Source: a bacterium (GTDB taxonomy: Bacteria; Planctomycetota; Phycisphaerae; Phycisphaerales; UBA1924). From it: a stretch of DNA of 33,535 nt. The stretch lies in the NCBI GenBank assembly GCA_024743075.1, contig JANSXG010000016.1, positions 1-33,535 on the forward strand, written 5' to 3'. How positions within the stretch are numbered: position 1 is the stretch's first letter; every line of letters starts with the position of its first letter. The translations under genes and the position numbers were made by a program. Below the pieces are notes generated by a model. It was given only the letters and a program-made list of their open reading frames with translations. It had not been told where the DNA came from and searched no databases. This document shows, piece by piece, positions 1 through 9,026 of this stretch.

Positions 1-627
1 AGCCGGATCGACAGCCTGACACAGAACCTCGGTGATATTGAGAACCGCCTCGGCAATGTGAGCTTCGGTCCTGCGCTCGATGCTCAGACCGACATGGCCC
101 TGCGTCAGCTCGCTTCGCGCTACCCGGACCTGCTCCAGTACGACGCTCAGCGCGGCATGGTACGCGTGGCGAGCGATCTGACCTTCAACTCCGGCTCCGA
201 CTCGCTGCGCGACGGTGCCCAGGAAGGCCTTCGCCAGTTGGCCCGCACTCTGTCGGGCTCTTCGGCGTCCGGGTACGTGATCCGCGTGGTCGGGCACACC
301 GACAGCCAACCCATTTCGAACCCCGCCACCCGCCAGAGATTCGCGAATAACCGCGTCCTGTCGGTGTTCCGTGCGATCGCGGTTTCCGAAGCTCTGCAGA
401 GCGCGGGCTTCCCTGGCAACCGTATCGAGGTCGCTGGTTGGGGTCCCCACCGCCCGGCGGTTGCGAACAACCCGACCGGCGGCACGGCGGCCAACCGCCG
501 TGTGGAGATCTTCGTCGTGCCGATGGGCGATATGCCCGTTGGCGAAACGTCCTCCGACTCGGGTCGGGGCGCTCCGATCCCGGCAGAGCCGGCCCCGGCG
601 TCCGCTCAGGACTTCCCGATCAAGTAA
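1..627 (+). CDS. OmpA/MotB-domain envelope protein (3' part, 5' end outside window)
   Basis: The reading frame is open from base 1, so the N-terminus lies outside; 208 residues are visible, ending in TAA. The first visible stretch is polar and heptad-like, suggesting the end of a coiled coil. After it comes an OmpA-like peptidoglycan-binding domain, roughly visible residues 55-170, with the family's VVGHTDSQPI motif, an NN-R-x-LS helix and the closing A-NRRVEIFV segment. A Pro/Ala-rich tail of about 30 residues follows. Family knowledge: such domains bind the peptide of peptidoglycan and anchor outer-membrane or motor proteins to the wall. The GHTD-S-PI form and the coiled coil resemble MotB/OmpA-like planctomycete proteins, but the missing N-terminus prevents a choice. 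The next gene starts 50 bases downstream on the same strand. Confidence 0.85.
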   Translation, partial: SRIDSLTQNLGDIENRLGNVSFGPALDAQTDMALRQLASRYPDLLQYDAQRGMVRVASDLTFNSGSDSLRDGAQEGLRQLARTLSGSSASGYVIRVVGHTDSQPISNPATRQRFANNRVLSVFRAIAVSEALQSAGFPGNRIEVAGWGPHRPAVANNPTGGTAANRRVEIFVVPMGDMPVGETSSDSGRGAPIPAEPAPASAQDFPIK

Positions 628-677
628 TCCAGCGGTCGGTCGGCGGGTTCACTTCCTGACGAGTATGGTTGTGAGCC

Positions 678-1526
678 GTGCCGACCCTCGCCGATCCTGA
701 CCAACGCCGAAGCGACTTGAGTGCCCCTTTGCGGGCGGTCGAACGCTTCGGCGGTTCTGTTGCGCGCGTGACAGGAAACTTCGGAGCCTTCCTTCGGTTT
801 TCCTGGCAGGTCATGCGTTCGATCACTCTTCGCCCCGGATCCTGGGGGCGATGGTCGAGGCTGTCGCAGCAACTCGACCTGATCGGCACCCGCTCGGCAC
901 CTGTGCTCGCGCTGACCGGTCTTTTTATCGGCGCGGTCCTGGCCATCGAGGGGTACGACCAGTTCGCGACGTTCGGTCTCGAGCAGCGCCTCGGTGCGGT
1001 CGTCAACATTTCGGTCGTCAAACAGATCGGACCGGTACTCGCGGCGGTGATGCTGGCTGGGCGCGTGGGGTGCGCTCTGGCCGCCGAGCTCGGCTCGATG
1101 CGCGTGACCGACCAGCTCGACGCGATGCGCGTGATGGCGGCCGATCCCATACGGGTGCTGGTCGCGCCGCGCGTCGTTGCGTGCGTGCTGATGATCCCCG
1201 CGCTGACTGTGATCTCCAACTTCTGCGGCATTGCCGGCGGTTGGATCATTATCGTCGCGATCGAGGGCGTGAACCCGAGCGCTTATTGGCAGTACACGGC
1301 CGATTTCATCGACTGGTGGGACGTGATGACGGGGCTGATCAAGGCGCTTTGCTTCGCGTTCGCGATCGGGCTCATCTCGTGCTTCAAGGGGTTCCACTGC
1401 CGCGCCGGCGCGCAGGGCGTCGGTCGGGCGACGACCGACGCCTTCGTCACCAGCTTCGTGGCGATCGTCATCATGAACTTCGTCCTGGCGAAGTTGCTGA
1501 ACGACCTTGAGCCCTTGTTGCGGTAG
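678..1526 (+). CDS. MlaE/YrbE-family ABC transporter permease
   Basis: A 282-residue integral membrane protein of the MlaE (YrbE, DUF140) family, the inner-membrane permease of ABC systems that move phospholipids between membranes. Visible signs are the hydrophobic segment LALTGLFIGAVLAIEGY, the conserved block IGPVLAAVMLAGRVG-A-AAELGSM followed by VTDQLDAM, and further membrane segments near residues 165-200, 225-240 and 255-275. Length fits the family (about 260-280). The start is GTG; a TATGGT box lies just upstream, and I see no clear ribosome site. The matching ATPase (MlaF) and MCE-domain protein (MlaD) are not in this window. The gene converges with the lipoprotein gene, 9 bases away. 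Confidence 0.9.
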   Translation: MPTLADPDQRRSDLSAPLRAVERFGGSVARVTGNFGAFLRFSWQVMRSITLRPGSWGRWSRLSQQLDLIGTRSAPVLALTGLFIGAVLAIEGYDQFATFGLEQRLGAVVNISVVKQIGPVLAAVMLAGRVGCALAAELGSMRVTDQLDAMRVMAADPIRVLVAPRVVACVLMIPALTVISNFCGIAGGWIIIVAIEGVNPSAYWQYTADFIDWWDVMTGLIKALCFAFAIGLISCFKGFHCRAGAQGVGRATTDAFVTSFVAIVIMNFVLAKLLNDLEPLLR

Positions 1527-1535
1527 TCGCTAGCC

Positions 1536-2096
1536 TCAGCCCGCGGTGCGTTTGTGAATACCGGTCGCATGAATCGTGAGGACGTTCCCGTTCGGGCGCG
1601 CCTGCACGGTGCCGACGATGATGACCTCGTCGAGGGGTTCGAGCCCGGCGGCGACGAGGTCTTGGTCCGTGGGGTTCCCGTTGGCATCGAGCACGATAAC
1701 TGTCGCGCTGTTCGCGACGATCGTCTCCGGCGTTTCGCAGCAATAGTCCCACGGCATCGAGCAGTGATCATCGTCGCCGTCGGCGCAACTCGGTATCGAA
1801 GCATCCATGATGATGAAGGCGGGCGAATCAGCGGAGAGCGGCTCGACCCGGCCTCCGATGCGACCGCGTAGCACGACCTGATCGCCTTCTGCAACGCTCT
1901 GCTTGGCCTCGGCGACTTCGCGGTATTCCGACGGCGCCTCGTCGAGCAGCCACGAGGTCTGGGTGACCCGGCCCTGCGTTGACGACGAGGTTTCTCCGTT
2001 CGACGACGTGGTGTCCGTCGAGGACGAGTCGCAGCCCGCGACGAGTGCGAGTGCGGAGATCAGGGCGATGCCGGTGAGTGTACGGAGCGGGTTCAT
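1536..2096 (-). CDS. Predicted lipoprotein with Cys cluster, end of exporter operon
   Basis: A 186-residue protein with a lipoprotein signal: positively charged start, hydrophobic core, then LVAGC with Cys22 as the likely lipidated residue, followed by a Ser/Thr-rich linker to about residue 45. The remainder, from about residue 60, looks like a small beta-rich domain (VVLRGRIGG ... VIIVGTVQA), reminiscent of an OB fold. It carries four further cysteines in the pattern C104-x7-C112-x6-C119-C120 around the PWDYCC motif, which suggests disulfides or metal binding. I do not recognise a named family. The ATG at 2094-2096 is preceded by AAAGGA; reading further upstream would overlap the permease gene. 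It starts 38 bases after the second permease and is probably the last gene of the exporter operon. Confidence 0.75.
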   Translation of the reverse strand: MNPLRTLTGIALISALALVAGCDSSSTDTTSSNGETSSSTQGRVTQTSWLLDEAPSEYREVAEAKQSVAEGDQVVLRGRIGGRVEPLSADSPAFIIMDASIPSCADGDDDHCSMPWDYCCETPETIVANSATVIVLDANGNPTDQDLVAAGLEPLDEVIIVGTVQARPNGNVLTIHATGIHKRTAG

Positions 2097-2134
2097 ATGG
2101 ATTCCTTTCAAGGATGATGAAACGGGCAACGGGG

Positions 2135-3313
2135 TTACAGTGATTTGAGCGCGGAAGGAATAGGCAGCCGGAGGCAGCGAACCGACGGCGGGATGGCGCC
2201 GACGAGGCCGACCAAAGCCCCAGCGCAGAGGCCAACAAGCATCGCGACCGCGTCGATGCGAAGTTCGAACGCTCCCATCGAGAACTGGACCGCGTAGCCG
2301 TCGATGAGCACGTACCCGATGGCGAGCGCCAGAACGGCGCCGCACGCGGCAGCGAATGTGGATTCCTCGGTCAGGTTGAGGACGATGGCCCGACGCGTGA
2401 AGCCGAGCGCCTGGAGCATCCCGACCTCGCGTACTCGGGCTGAGAACGCGGCGTACATGGTGTTCAGCCCACCGAGCAGCCCGCCGAGACCGATCAGGAT
2501 CGCAGTGACGATGACCATAATCCGGATGGGTTTGTAGAACGACGCGATACCGGCGTAGTAGTCTTCTTCAGTAATCGACGCGATCTCCAGGTCGAGTCGC
2601 GATTTGGTAAGCAGGTCAATATCCCGCGGGCGCGCCGTGTCGAGCGCGACGACGACGCAGGAAATAGTGGATTCGCGTTTCGTTGCGATCTGCAGGTCTG
2701 TCAGCGGGATCCAGATCTCGGCGTCCATAACCGTGGATGGAGCAGCGAAGCGCCCGGAGACGGTCCATTCACGCCCATCGAAGTAGAGCGTCGAGCCGAC
2801 CGCCAGGCGATTCTGCGCGAGGCCAAGCCGAACGGCTGTGAGCGAGCCGACCATGATCTCATCGCGCCCCGCACGTGGGAGGCGTCCCTCCAGCAGTTCT
2901 ACCTGCGGATGCACGAGCACGGCGACCTGCGGGCGAACGCCTCGCATCACGCTCTGGATGGGCTCGCCGCCGGCTTCCTCGCGTACCGGGAGCATGGCAT
3001 GGATCTCGGGCGAAACGAGCGGCGTGTTGCCGGCCTGCTTGAGACCCTGCACGCTGGATGCCACGATGCCCGCGACGCTTGAATCGATCTGCGATCGCTC
3101 CACGGACTCTTCGCTCCCGGCTCCGAGGACGATCACATTCGTGTGGATGCTCGGGCTGCGGGTCAGGGTCGCTTCCATGCCGCGGACGAATGAGGTCGCC
3201 GCCATGGCCAGCAGGACGACGAGCGTCGCGCCGATCAGCGATGAGAAGAGGCGGACCCGGCTTCGGCCGAGGTTGCGGAACGCGTATTCGAATGGCAACT
3301 GTCGGAGTCTCAT
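2135..3313 (-). CDS. FtsX/MacB-like ABC transporter permease (second of two)
   Basis: A permease of about 392 residues with the MacB/FtsX plan: one N-terminal membrane segment (LFSSLIGATLVVLLAMAA), a long periplasmic domain of about 230 residues, then three membrane segments in the last 130 residues (IMVIVTAILIGLGGLLGG; the block after TRRAIVLNLTEE; and MLVGLCAGALVGLVGAI). The ARVREVGMLQALGFTRR stretch is the typical coupling helix region of the family. I chose the ATG at 3311-3313, just after the upstream stop; a GTG at 3332-3334 would give seven more residues and a 19-base overlap. With its neighbour it should form a heterodimeric permease driven by the ATPase at 4461-5186. The substrate cannot be read from the sequence. 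Confidence 0.88.
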   Translation of the reverse strand: MRLRQLPFEYAFRNLGRSRVRLFSSLIGATLVVLLAMAATSFVRGMEATLTRSPSIHTNVIVLGAGSEESVERSQIDSSVAGIVASSVQGLKQAGNTPLVSPEIHAMLPVREEAGGEPIQSVMRGVRPQVAVLVHPQVELLEGRLPRAGRDEIMVGSLTAVRLGLAQNRLAVGSTLYFDGREWTVSGRFAAPSTVMDAEIWIPLTDLQIATKRESTISCVVVALDTARPRDIDLLTKSRLDLEIASITEEDYYAGIASFYKPIRIMVIVTAILIGLGGLLGGLNTMYAAFSARVREVGMLQALGFTRRAIVLNLTEESTFAAACGAVLALAIGYVLIDGYAVQFSMGAFELRIDAVAMLVGLCAGALVGLVGAIPPSVRCLRLPIPSALKSL

Positions 3314-3315
3314 GG

Positions 3316-4464
3316 TTACACCGCCCTGAAGCACGCCGTGATCTCGCGGCGCGACGCTTGAATGGCGGGGATGATTCCGGCAACGACGCCGAGCGAGGCG
3401 CAGACCAGCAGGCCGGTCAGTAGCAGTTCCGGACCGGCGAGGATGGGGATGGACTGTCCCTCGACCGAGAGCGAAAAACTCGTCAGTTTGGTCGCGGCGA
3501 TCGCGGCCGCGCCGCCCACGACCGCGCCGATGGTGGCGATGAGCGCGCCCTCGCCGACGATGAGCAGGGCGATCTGCCAGTTCCGGAACCCGAGTGTCTG
3601 GAGGATGGCGTGCTCGGCGATGCGGCTCTGCACGCTCAGCACGATCGCGTTGCCGATGAGGGCCATGACGGCGATCAGGCAGCCGATGCCGAGCCAGCGC
3701 GCGAAACCAACCAGCTCGATCATGTCACTGGCGATCTGTGCGATAAACGTGTTCTCGGTCGCTGTCATCGTGGGTTCCTGAGCGGTCCGGAACATCTCGT
3801 CGATGGCCTCGGCGACCGGCTCGAGCTGCGAGGAATCGCTGACCGTAACATCGAACTGAGTCACGATGCCGAGTTGGTTGCGCCCGGCGAGCTGGATGAA
3901 GTCCAGTGAAGCGAAGGCTGTATTGCCGTCCTGAAGTTCTTCTGAACGGATAATCCCGGCAACGTACGCCCGGATGCCTGCGGCATCAAACGTTTTTCCA
4001 ACCTGAAGCCCGCGACGTTTCGCAAGGGTCTCACCGACAAGTGTGGCGTCGGATCGGCTCATCCACTCCTGAGTAGATCCGGAGAGGACTTCAAGCTTCC
4101 CTTCCCGGTCTTCGAGGAACGACTCTTTGGGCACGCCGCGAAACGTGACGACATCGAGTGAAGTGCCGCAGTTGGTGACTACGACCTTGATCGGGAGCGC
4201 GCTGGTCACGCCTTCGATCCGCTCGATTCGGCTCTGGTAGTCCTGCGGCAATTGGCTCGTCGCGGGACAGAAACGGTCCTTGCGATAGACGACCAATTTA
4301 GTGTCGTCTGCGCTGGCCGTGGTCGCTTCGTTGACGCCGGTCTGCATCGCTTGGATGGATGTGAAAAGGAACATCGCGATGGCGATACCGCTGATGGTGA
4401 GCAGCGATCGGACGCGGTTTCGCGTCGCCTGTTTGAAGATGAGCGGTAGGAGAGACATTCTCAT
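3316..4464 (-). CDS. FtsX/MacB-like ABC transporter permease (first of two)
   Basis: A 382-residue permease with an N-terminal membrane segment (LLTISGIAIAMFLFTSIQAM), a periplasmic domain to about residue 250, and three C-terminal membrane segments including WLGIGCLIAVMALIGNAIVL, followed by the family's R-AEHAILQTLGFRNWQI coupling motif. The periplasmic domain carries two cysteines (FCPATS and TNCGTS) that could form a disulfide. It begins within the last bases of the ATPase gene (ATG at 4462-4464 overlapping the TGA), so translation is probably coupled. It is only distantly similar to the next permease, as expected for a heterodimer of the LolCE or MacB-like type. No separate tripartite outer-membrane gene is near. 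Confidence 0.88.
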   Translation of the reverse strand: MRMSLLPLIFKQATRNRVRSLLTISGIAIAMFLFTSIQAMQTGVNEATTASADDTKLVVYRKDRFCPATSQLPQDYQSRIERIEGVTSALPIKVVVTNCGTSLDVVTFRGVPKESFLEDREGKLEVLSGSTQEWMSRSDATLVGETLAKRRGLQVGKTFDAAGIRAYVAGIIRSEELQDGNTAFASLDFIQLAGRNQLGIVTQFDVTVSDSSQLEPVAEAIDEMFRTAQEPTMTATENTFIAQIASDMIELVGFARWLGIGCLIAVMALIGNAIVLSVQSRIAEHAILQTLGFRNWQIALLIVGEGALIATIGAVVGGAAAIAATKLTSFSLSVEGQSIPILAGPELLLTGLLVCASLGVVAGIIPAIQASRREITACFRAV

Positions 4465-5186
4465 GCGATCGCGCCTTCCAGGGGAGGATCGACCAGTTCG
4501 TCGTTGCTTTCGGCGTCCGTAACGAGTGAGCCACTCTCAAGGTGGAGCGTGCGACCGGCGTAGTCGGTGGTCTTGGGGTCGTGCGTGACCATGATGATGG
4601 TGCGACCCTGTTCGCGGTTAATCCGCTGGAGCAGTTCCATGATCGCTTTGGCGGACTTCTTGTCGAGGTCACCGGTCGGTTCGTCGCCCACGACGATCGT
4701 TGGGTTGGTGACGAGGGCGCGAGCAATCGCAACGCGTTGTTCCTGGCCGCCGCTCATCTGTCGGGGGTAATGACCCGCGCGGTCGGCGATGCCGACCTGT
4801 TCGAGCGCTTCGTTGACTCGGCTTCGACGCTCGCGACGCGAAAGGTTGTGAAGCATCAGCGGGAGCTCCACGTTCTCGAACGCGGTGAGGACCGGGACAA
4901 GGTTGTAGAGCTGAAAAATATAGCCGACGTGCTCGGACCGCCACGCGGCGAGTTTGTTCCGGCCGAGCGTCGCGATGTTGATACCGTCAATGATCAGTTC
5001 GCCTTGGGTCGGGCTGTCGATGCCAGCGATGAGATTCAGGAGAGTGGTCTTACCGCTCCCGCTGGGGCCCATGAGCGCGAGGAAGTCCCCTCGCTGGACT
5101 TCGAGGTTCAGGCCGTTGAGCGGGCGGATGGTCTCGCCGCCCTTCTTGTATTCACGGGTCAGGTTGTTTGCTTTGATCAGTGTCAT
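4461..5186 (-). CDS. ABC transporter ATP-binding protein, LolD/MacB type
   Basis: A 241-residue ATPase with all catalytic motifs: Walker A GPSGSGKT at 40-47, a Q-loop at FQLYNL (91-96), signature MSGGQ at 144-148 followed by EQRVAIARAL, Walker B IVVGDEP at 164-170 with Glu169, the D-loop DLD, and the switch His202 in MVTHD. The FQLYNLVPVLTAFENVELPL stretch is characteristic of the LolD/MacB/FtsE subfamily, whose members work as mechanotransmission pumps for lipoproteins, antibiotics or peptides with FtsX-like permeases. A 25-residue acidic tail follows the core. The start overlaps the stop of the adaptor gene by four bases (ATGA), and the end overlaps the next permease likewise. This is the energy unit of the exporter operon. 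Confidence 0.95.
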   Translation of the reverse strand: MTLIKANNLTREYKKGGETIRPLNGLNLEVQRGDFLALMGPSGSGKTTLLNLIAGIDSPTQGELIIDGINIATLGRNKLAAWRSEHVGYIFQLYNLVPVLTAFENVELPLMLHNLSRRERRSRVNEALEQVGIADRAGHYPRQMSGGQEQRVAIARALVTNPTIVVGDEPTGDLDKKSAKAIMELLQRINREQGRTIIMVTHDPKTTDYAGRTLHLESGSLVTDAESNDELVDPPLEGAIA

Positions 5187-6757
5187 CCCACGGCCTCCTT
5201 GCTGCCAGGGGCGGGTTTTGAAGTCGAGAAATCGACCAGCGCGCCGGGCTGGAGTTCGTCATCGTCGAGCACGACGAGGTCGGTCGAGAGCAGGCGCCCG
5301 GTGACGCTGACCAGGCCCTCGGGGGCTTCGGATGATTCGGAAACCTTGACCGGGACGAGATCGACGCGTCCGCGGAGGCCGGATCGTTGGCGTACGACGA
5401 GAACGGTGCTGCCATCCCTCAACGCTTCACGCGGGAGCAGAAACTCCGGCGTTGCCTCGTCTTCGGCAGACGCGTTGGAAGCCGTCGAGTCGGAGGACGC
5501 GAGGAATCGGACGCGTGAGAGCATCTCGGGTTTGAGGATCGGATCGGGATCGATGATGCGGACCTTGATCTCCAAGGTGTTTCGCTGCAGATCGGCCAGG
5601 TTGGTGATGCGGGTAACGACGCCCTCGAAAGCCTTGTCCGGGAGGACCTCACAGAACACCTCGCATCGCTGGCCCACGACGATGTGCGACGCCTCGGCAA
5701 GAGGAACGTCCGTTCGCACCTGCAACTTATCCGGGTCGTACACATGGACGACCTGCGCGGAAGTGGGATCGTCCATTCCCATCATGACTTTGTCGCCCGG
5801 CGATTTGATGCGACGCAGCACGAGGCCGTCCATAGGCGACCGGATGGTCATGCGCGACACGCGCAATTCTGCCTCCGCGAGCGCCGAGCGTGCGTCTTCC
5901 AGTTGGGCCTCGGCGGCGGCCAGTTCGGCCTTCGCGGAGGCGAGGCGCTGGGTGTCGTCGATCCGGAGATCGAGTGCGCGCTGGGCGGCTTTCAGGTCCG
6001 ATGCGGCCCTCGCTCTCTGGGCACGCAGGACGGCGTCCTGGCGCTCGAGTTGCTTCACCACTGACGCCTGGGCCGCGGCGGCGGCCTTGGCGATGATCAA
6101 CTCGATCTCGCTGGCGCTCCCAGCATCGGCGGCGTCTTGAAGGCGCTCGGCCTCCTGCTCGCGGGAAACGAGCAGGGCCTGGGCTTCATCGATCTGGAAC
6201 GGCAACTGCTCCAGACGGGCATCCAGTTCATCAACCGTCGCTCCGGCTGATTCGACCACGCGTTCGAGCTCGATTGGGTTGTCCCAATCGGCCTGGGCGG
6301 ACGCGAGCCGGGCCTCGGCAACCTGCTTGCGTGATTCCGCCAGGCCAACGGCTGCCTTGGCGGCGCGGAGGAAAAGCCGTGCGTCCTCGTCCACGAGGCG
6401 GGCCACTTCCTGATCCTTCGCGACCGACTGGCCTTCGAGGACGAGAATTTCTTCGACGACGCCGTCCGCGAGAGCCACCGCGGCGACGGCGTACGGGTCG
6501 GGCTCGATCCACCCGGGCGCCTGGACGGTCTTAGTGGCGCGATCCACCGGCGCTGTTTCGGATGCGGCAGGGGCATCAGGGGCTTCTGCCACGGCCGGAA
6601 TGACCTGGACGACGCGGACCTTCGGCGCTGGTGTGAGGGTCTTCAGGCCGGACCAGAGGAAAAGGCCGAGCGTGACGATCGCGAGCGCGATCGGTAACAC
6701 GATGTGCAGGGGAACCGCCGGGCGCGCACGCCTCGGGCGATATTCTTGGGATGACAT
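5183..6757 (-). CDS. HlyD/MacA-family periplasmic adaptor of the ABC exporter
   Basis: A 524-residue membrane-fusion (adaptor) protein. It has a short cytosolic start rich in Arg and Pro, one membrane helix near residues 18-38 (LHIVLPIALAIVTLGLFLW), a biotinyl-lipoyl-like half (VVEEILVLEGQSVAKDQEVARL), and a very long Ala/Glu-rich alpha-helical hairpin from about 130 to 300. The second lipoyl half contains RSPMDGLVLRRIKSPGD, and beta-barrel domains follow. The hairpin is longer than in typical MacA (about 370 residues in total), suiting a reach across a wide periplasm. The ATG is preceded by AAGGA at a good distance. A nested inverted repeat lies directly upstream. Coupled by a four-base overlap to the ATPase. 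Confidence 0.92.
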   Translation of the reverse strand: MSSQEYRPRRARPAVPLHIVLPIALAIVTLGLFLWSGLKTLTPAPKVRVVQVIPAVAEAPDAPAASETAPVDRATKTVQAPGWIEPDPYAVAAVALADGVVEEILVLEGQSVAKDQEVARLVDEDARLFLRAAKAAVGLAESRKQVAEARLASAQADWDNPIELERVVESAGATVDELDARLEQLPFQIDEAQALLVSREQEAERLQDAADAGSASEIELIIAKAAAAAQASVVKQLERQDAVLRAQRARAASDLKAAQRALDLRIDDTQRLASAKAELAAAEAQLEDARSALAEAELRVSRMTIRSPMDGLVLRRIKSPGDKVMMGMDDPTSAQVVHVYDPDKLQVRTDVPLAEASHIVVGQRCEVFCEVLPDKAFEGVVTRITNLADLQRNTLEIKVRIIDPDPILKPEMLSRVRFLASSDSTASNASAEDEATPEFLLPREALRDGSTVLVVRQRSGLRGRVDLVPVKVSESSEAPEGLVSVTGRLLSTDLVVLDDDELQPGALVDFSTSKPAPGSKEAVG

Positions 6758-6774
6758 GTGGGTGTCCTTCAGAA

Positions 6775-6825
6775 CTGACTTCTGGTCATCGACGGTGCGC
6801 GCAGCGGCACCACGACAGAAGTCAG
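6775..6825 (-). repeat. Nested inverted repeat before the adaptor ribosome site
   Basis: Perfect 10-base arms CTGACTTCTG (6775-6784) and CAGAAGTCAG (6816-6825) enclose a second pair, GGTGC (6794-6798) and GCACC (6807-6811). The structure covers the last codons of the Cys-rich gene and ends 5 bases before the AAGGA of the adaptor gene. No T-run follows, so it is not an intrinsic terminator. The inner arm can alternatively pair in a short hairpin CAGAA-N5-TTCTG (6770-6784), excluding the long one. A role in RNA stability or in setting the ratio between the first gene and the rest is inferred. Confidence 0.6.
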
Positions 6826-7250
6826 GACTGCGGAGGACGGAGCAGACCGAACGCGGTATCGCGGGCGAAGACCTGATCCGGGTCCACGAACGCGATCTCC
6901 GAGGAGTGAGCGAACGACATGATGGATGGCCCGTCCACGAGCGCGGTCGTCACGGAGGCCATGACGCGGCAGAGCGTGCAGCCGCAATCCTCGCTGCATG
7001 GGTCGTCCGAGTGCTGATCGCTGATATTCGAGTCGTCCGATTGGTCGCTCTGGGGCGTGAGAACACTGGTCGCCGCGCAGCAGGACCCGCATTCTGCCAG
7101 ATCGGGCGGGGCATCGGCGGCCAAAGCGACTCGTTGGTCGGAATGCCCTTCACCGGCGCAGCACGACACCGAAGCCCGCACCATGGGTGCGACCGCTGTG
7201 GCGAATATTATCGCCGCGATAAGCAGGATTTGGACGCTGCTGCGGTACAT
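6822..7250 (-). CDS. Small Cys-rich secreted protein, first gene of exporter operon
   Basis: A 142-residue protein with an N-terminal hydrophobic segment (VQILLIAAIIFATAVAPMV) ending near VRAS, consistent with a signal peptide. The mature part has nine cysteines (30, 31, 54, 57, 58, 85, 89, 91, 94), grouped as SCC, ECGSCC and C-SEDCGCTLC, plus several His and a stretch rich in Asp and Ser. I do not recognise the family; the spacing suggests metal binding or disulfide cross-linking. The ATG at 7248-7250 was chosen for its AGGAG six bases upstream and the signal peptide that follows; the frame continues upstream through a tRNA, which cannot be coding. It lies 64 bases before the adaptor gene and is probably co-transcribed with it. 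Confidence 0.7.
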   Translation of the reverse strand: MYRSSVQILLIAAIIFATAVAPMVRASVSCCAGEGHSDQRVALAADAPPDLAECGSCCAATSVLTPQSDQSDDSNISDQHSDDPCSEDCGCTLCRVMASVTTALVDGPSIMSFAHSSEIAFVDPDQVFARDTAFGLLRPPQS

Positions 7251-7362
7251 GCTACTCCTGTGAGCATACGCCTCATCGGCTGACCTTGTTCCACGAATGG
7301 GTAAAATCCCTGATCCTAGGGCACTATCGGACGTCTTCGTGGGTGTCCAGACCAAGAGGGAG

Positions 7363-8944
<1,582 letters not shown>

Positions 8945-8977
8945 GGCGACAGAGGCGTCTCAGACTGGAGTACTTCC

Positions 8978-9002
8978 ACGGCGGGCTCACGCCCGCCGTT
9001 TT
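8978..9002 (+). terminator. Rho-independent terminator of gdhA
   Basis: A perfect 9-pair stem ACGGCGGGC (8978-8986) / GCCCGCCGT (8991-8999) with loop TCAC, followed by a short T-run (8999-9002). It begins 34 bases after the gdhA stop. Confidence 0.8.
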
Positions 9003-9014
9003 GCTGCGCTCGGG

Positions 9015-9020
9015 TACACT
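9015..9020 (+). promoter_or_regulatory. Possible -10 box of psuG (leaderless start)
   Basis: TACACT stands six bases before the psuG ATG, and no ribosome binding site is visible. This TANNNT-N6-ATG spacing would put the transcript start at or near the ATG. No convincing -35 box is seen; the position 17 bases upstream falls in the gdhA terminator. Confidence 0.35.
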
Positions 9021-9026
9021 CCCCTC

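Noticed and set aside
4542-6140. 532-codon open frame on the + strand
   Set aside because: It lies opposite the ABC ATPase and adaptor genes, whose motifs are complete; the predicted product has no recognisable domain and reflects GC-rich codon bias.
7263-7292. ECF-like (GGAAC-N17-CGTA) or GGAACA-N18-TATGCT promoter of the Cys-rich gene
   Set aside because: The predicted transcript start would fall inside the ribosome binding site at 7255-7260, so neither reading is convincing.
7305-7321. Weak hairpin CCCT-N6-AGGG with ATTTT, as a terminator of tRNA-Val
   Set aside because: Only four pairs; too weak to support.
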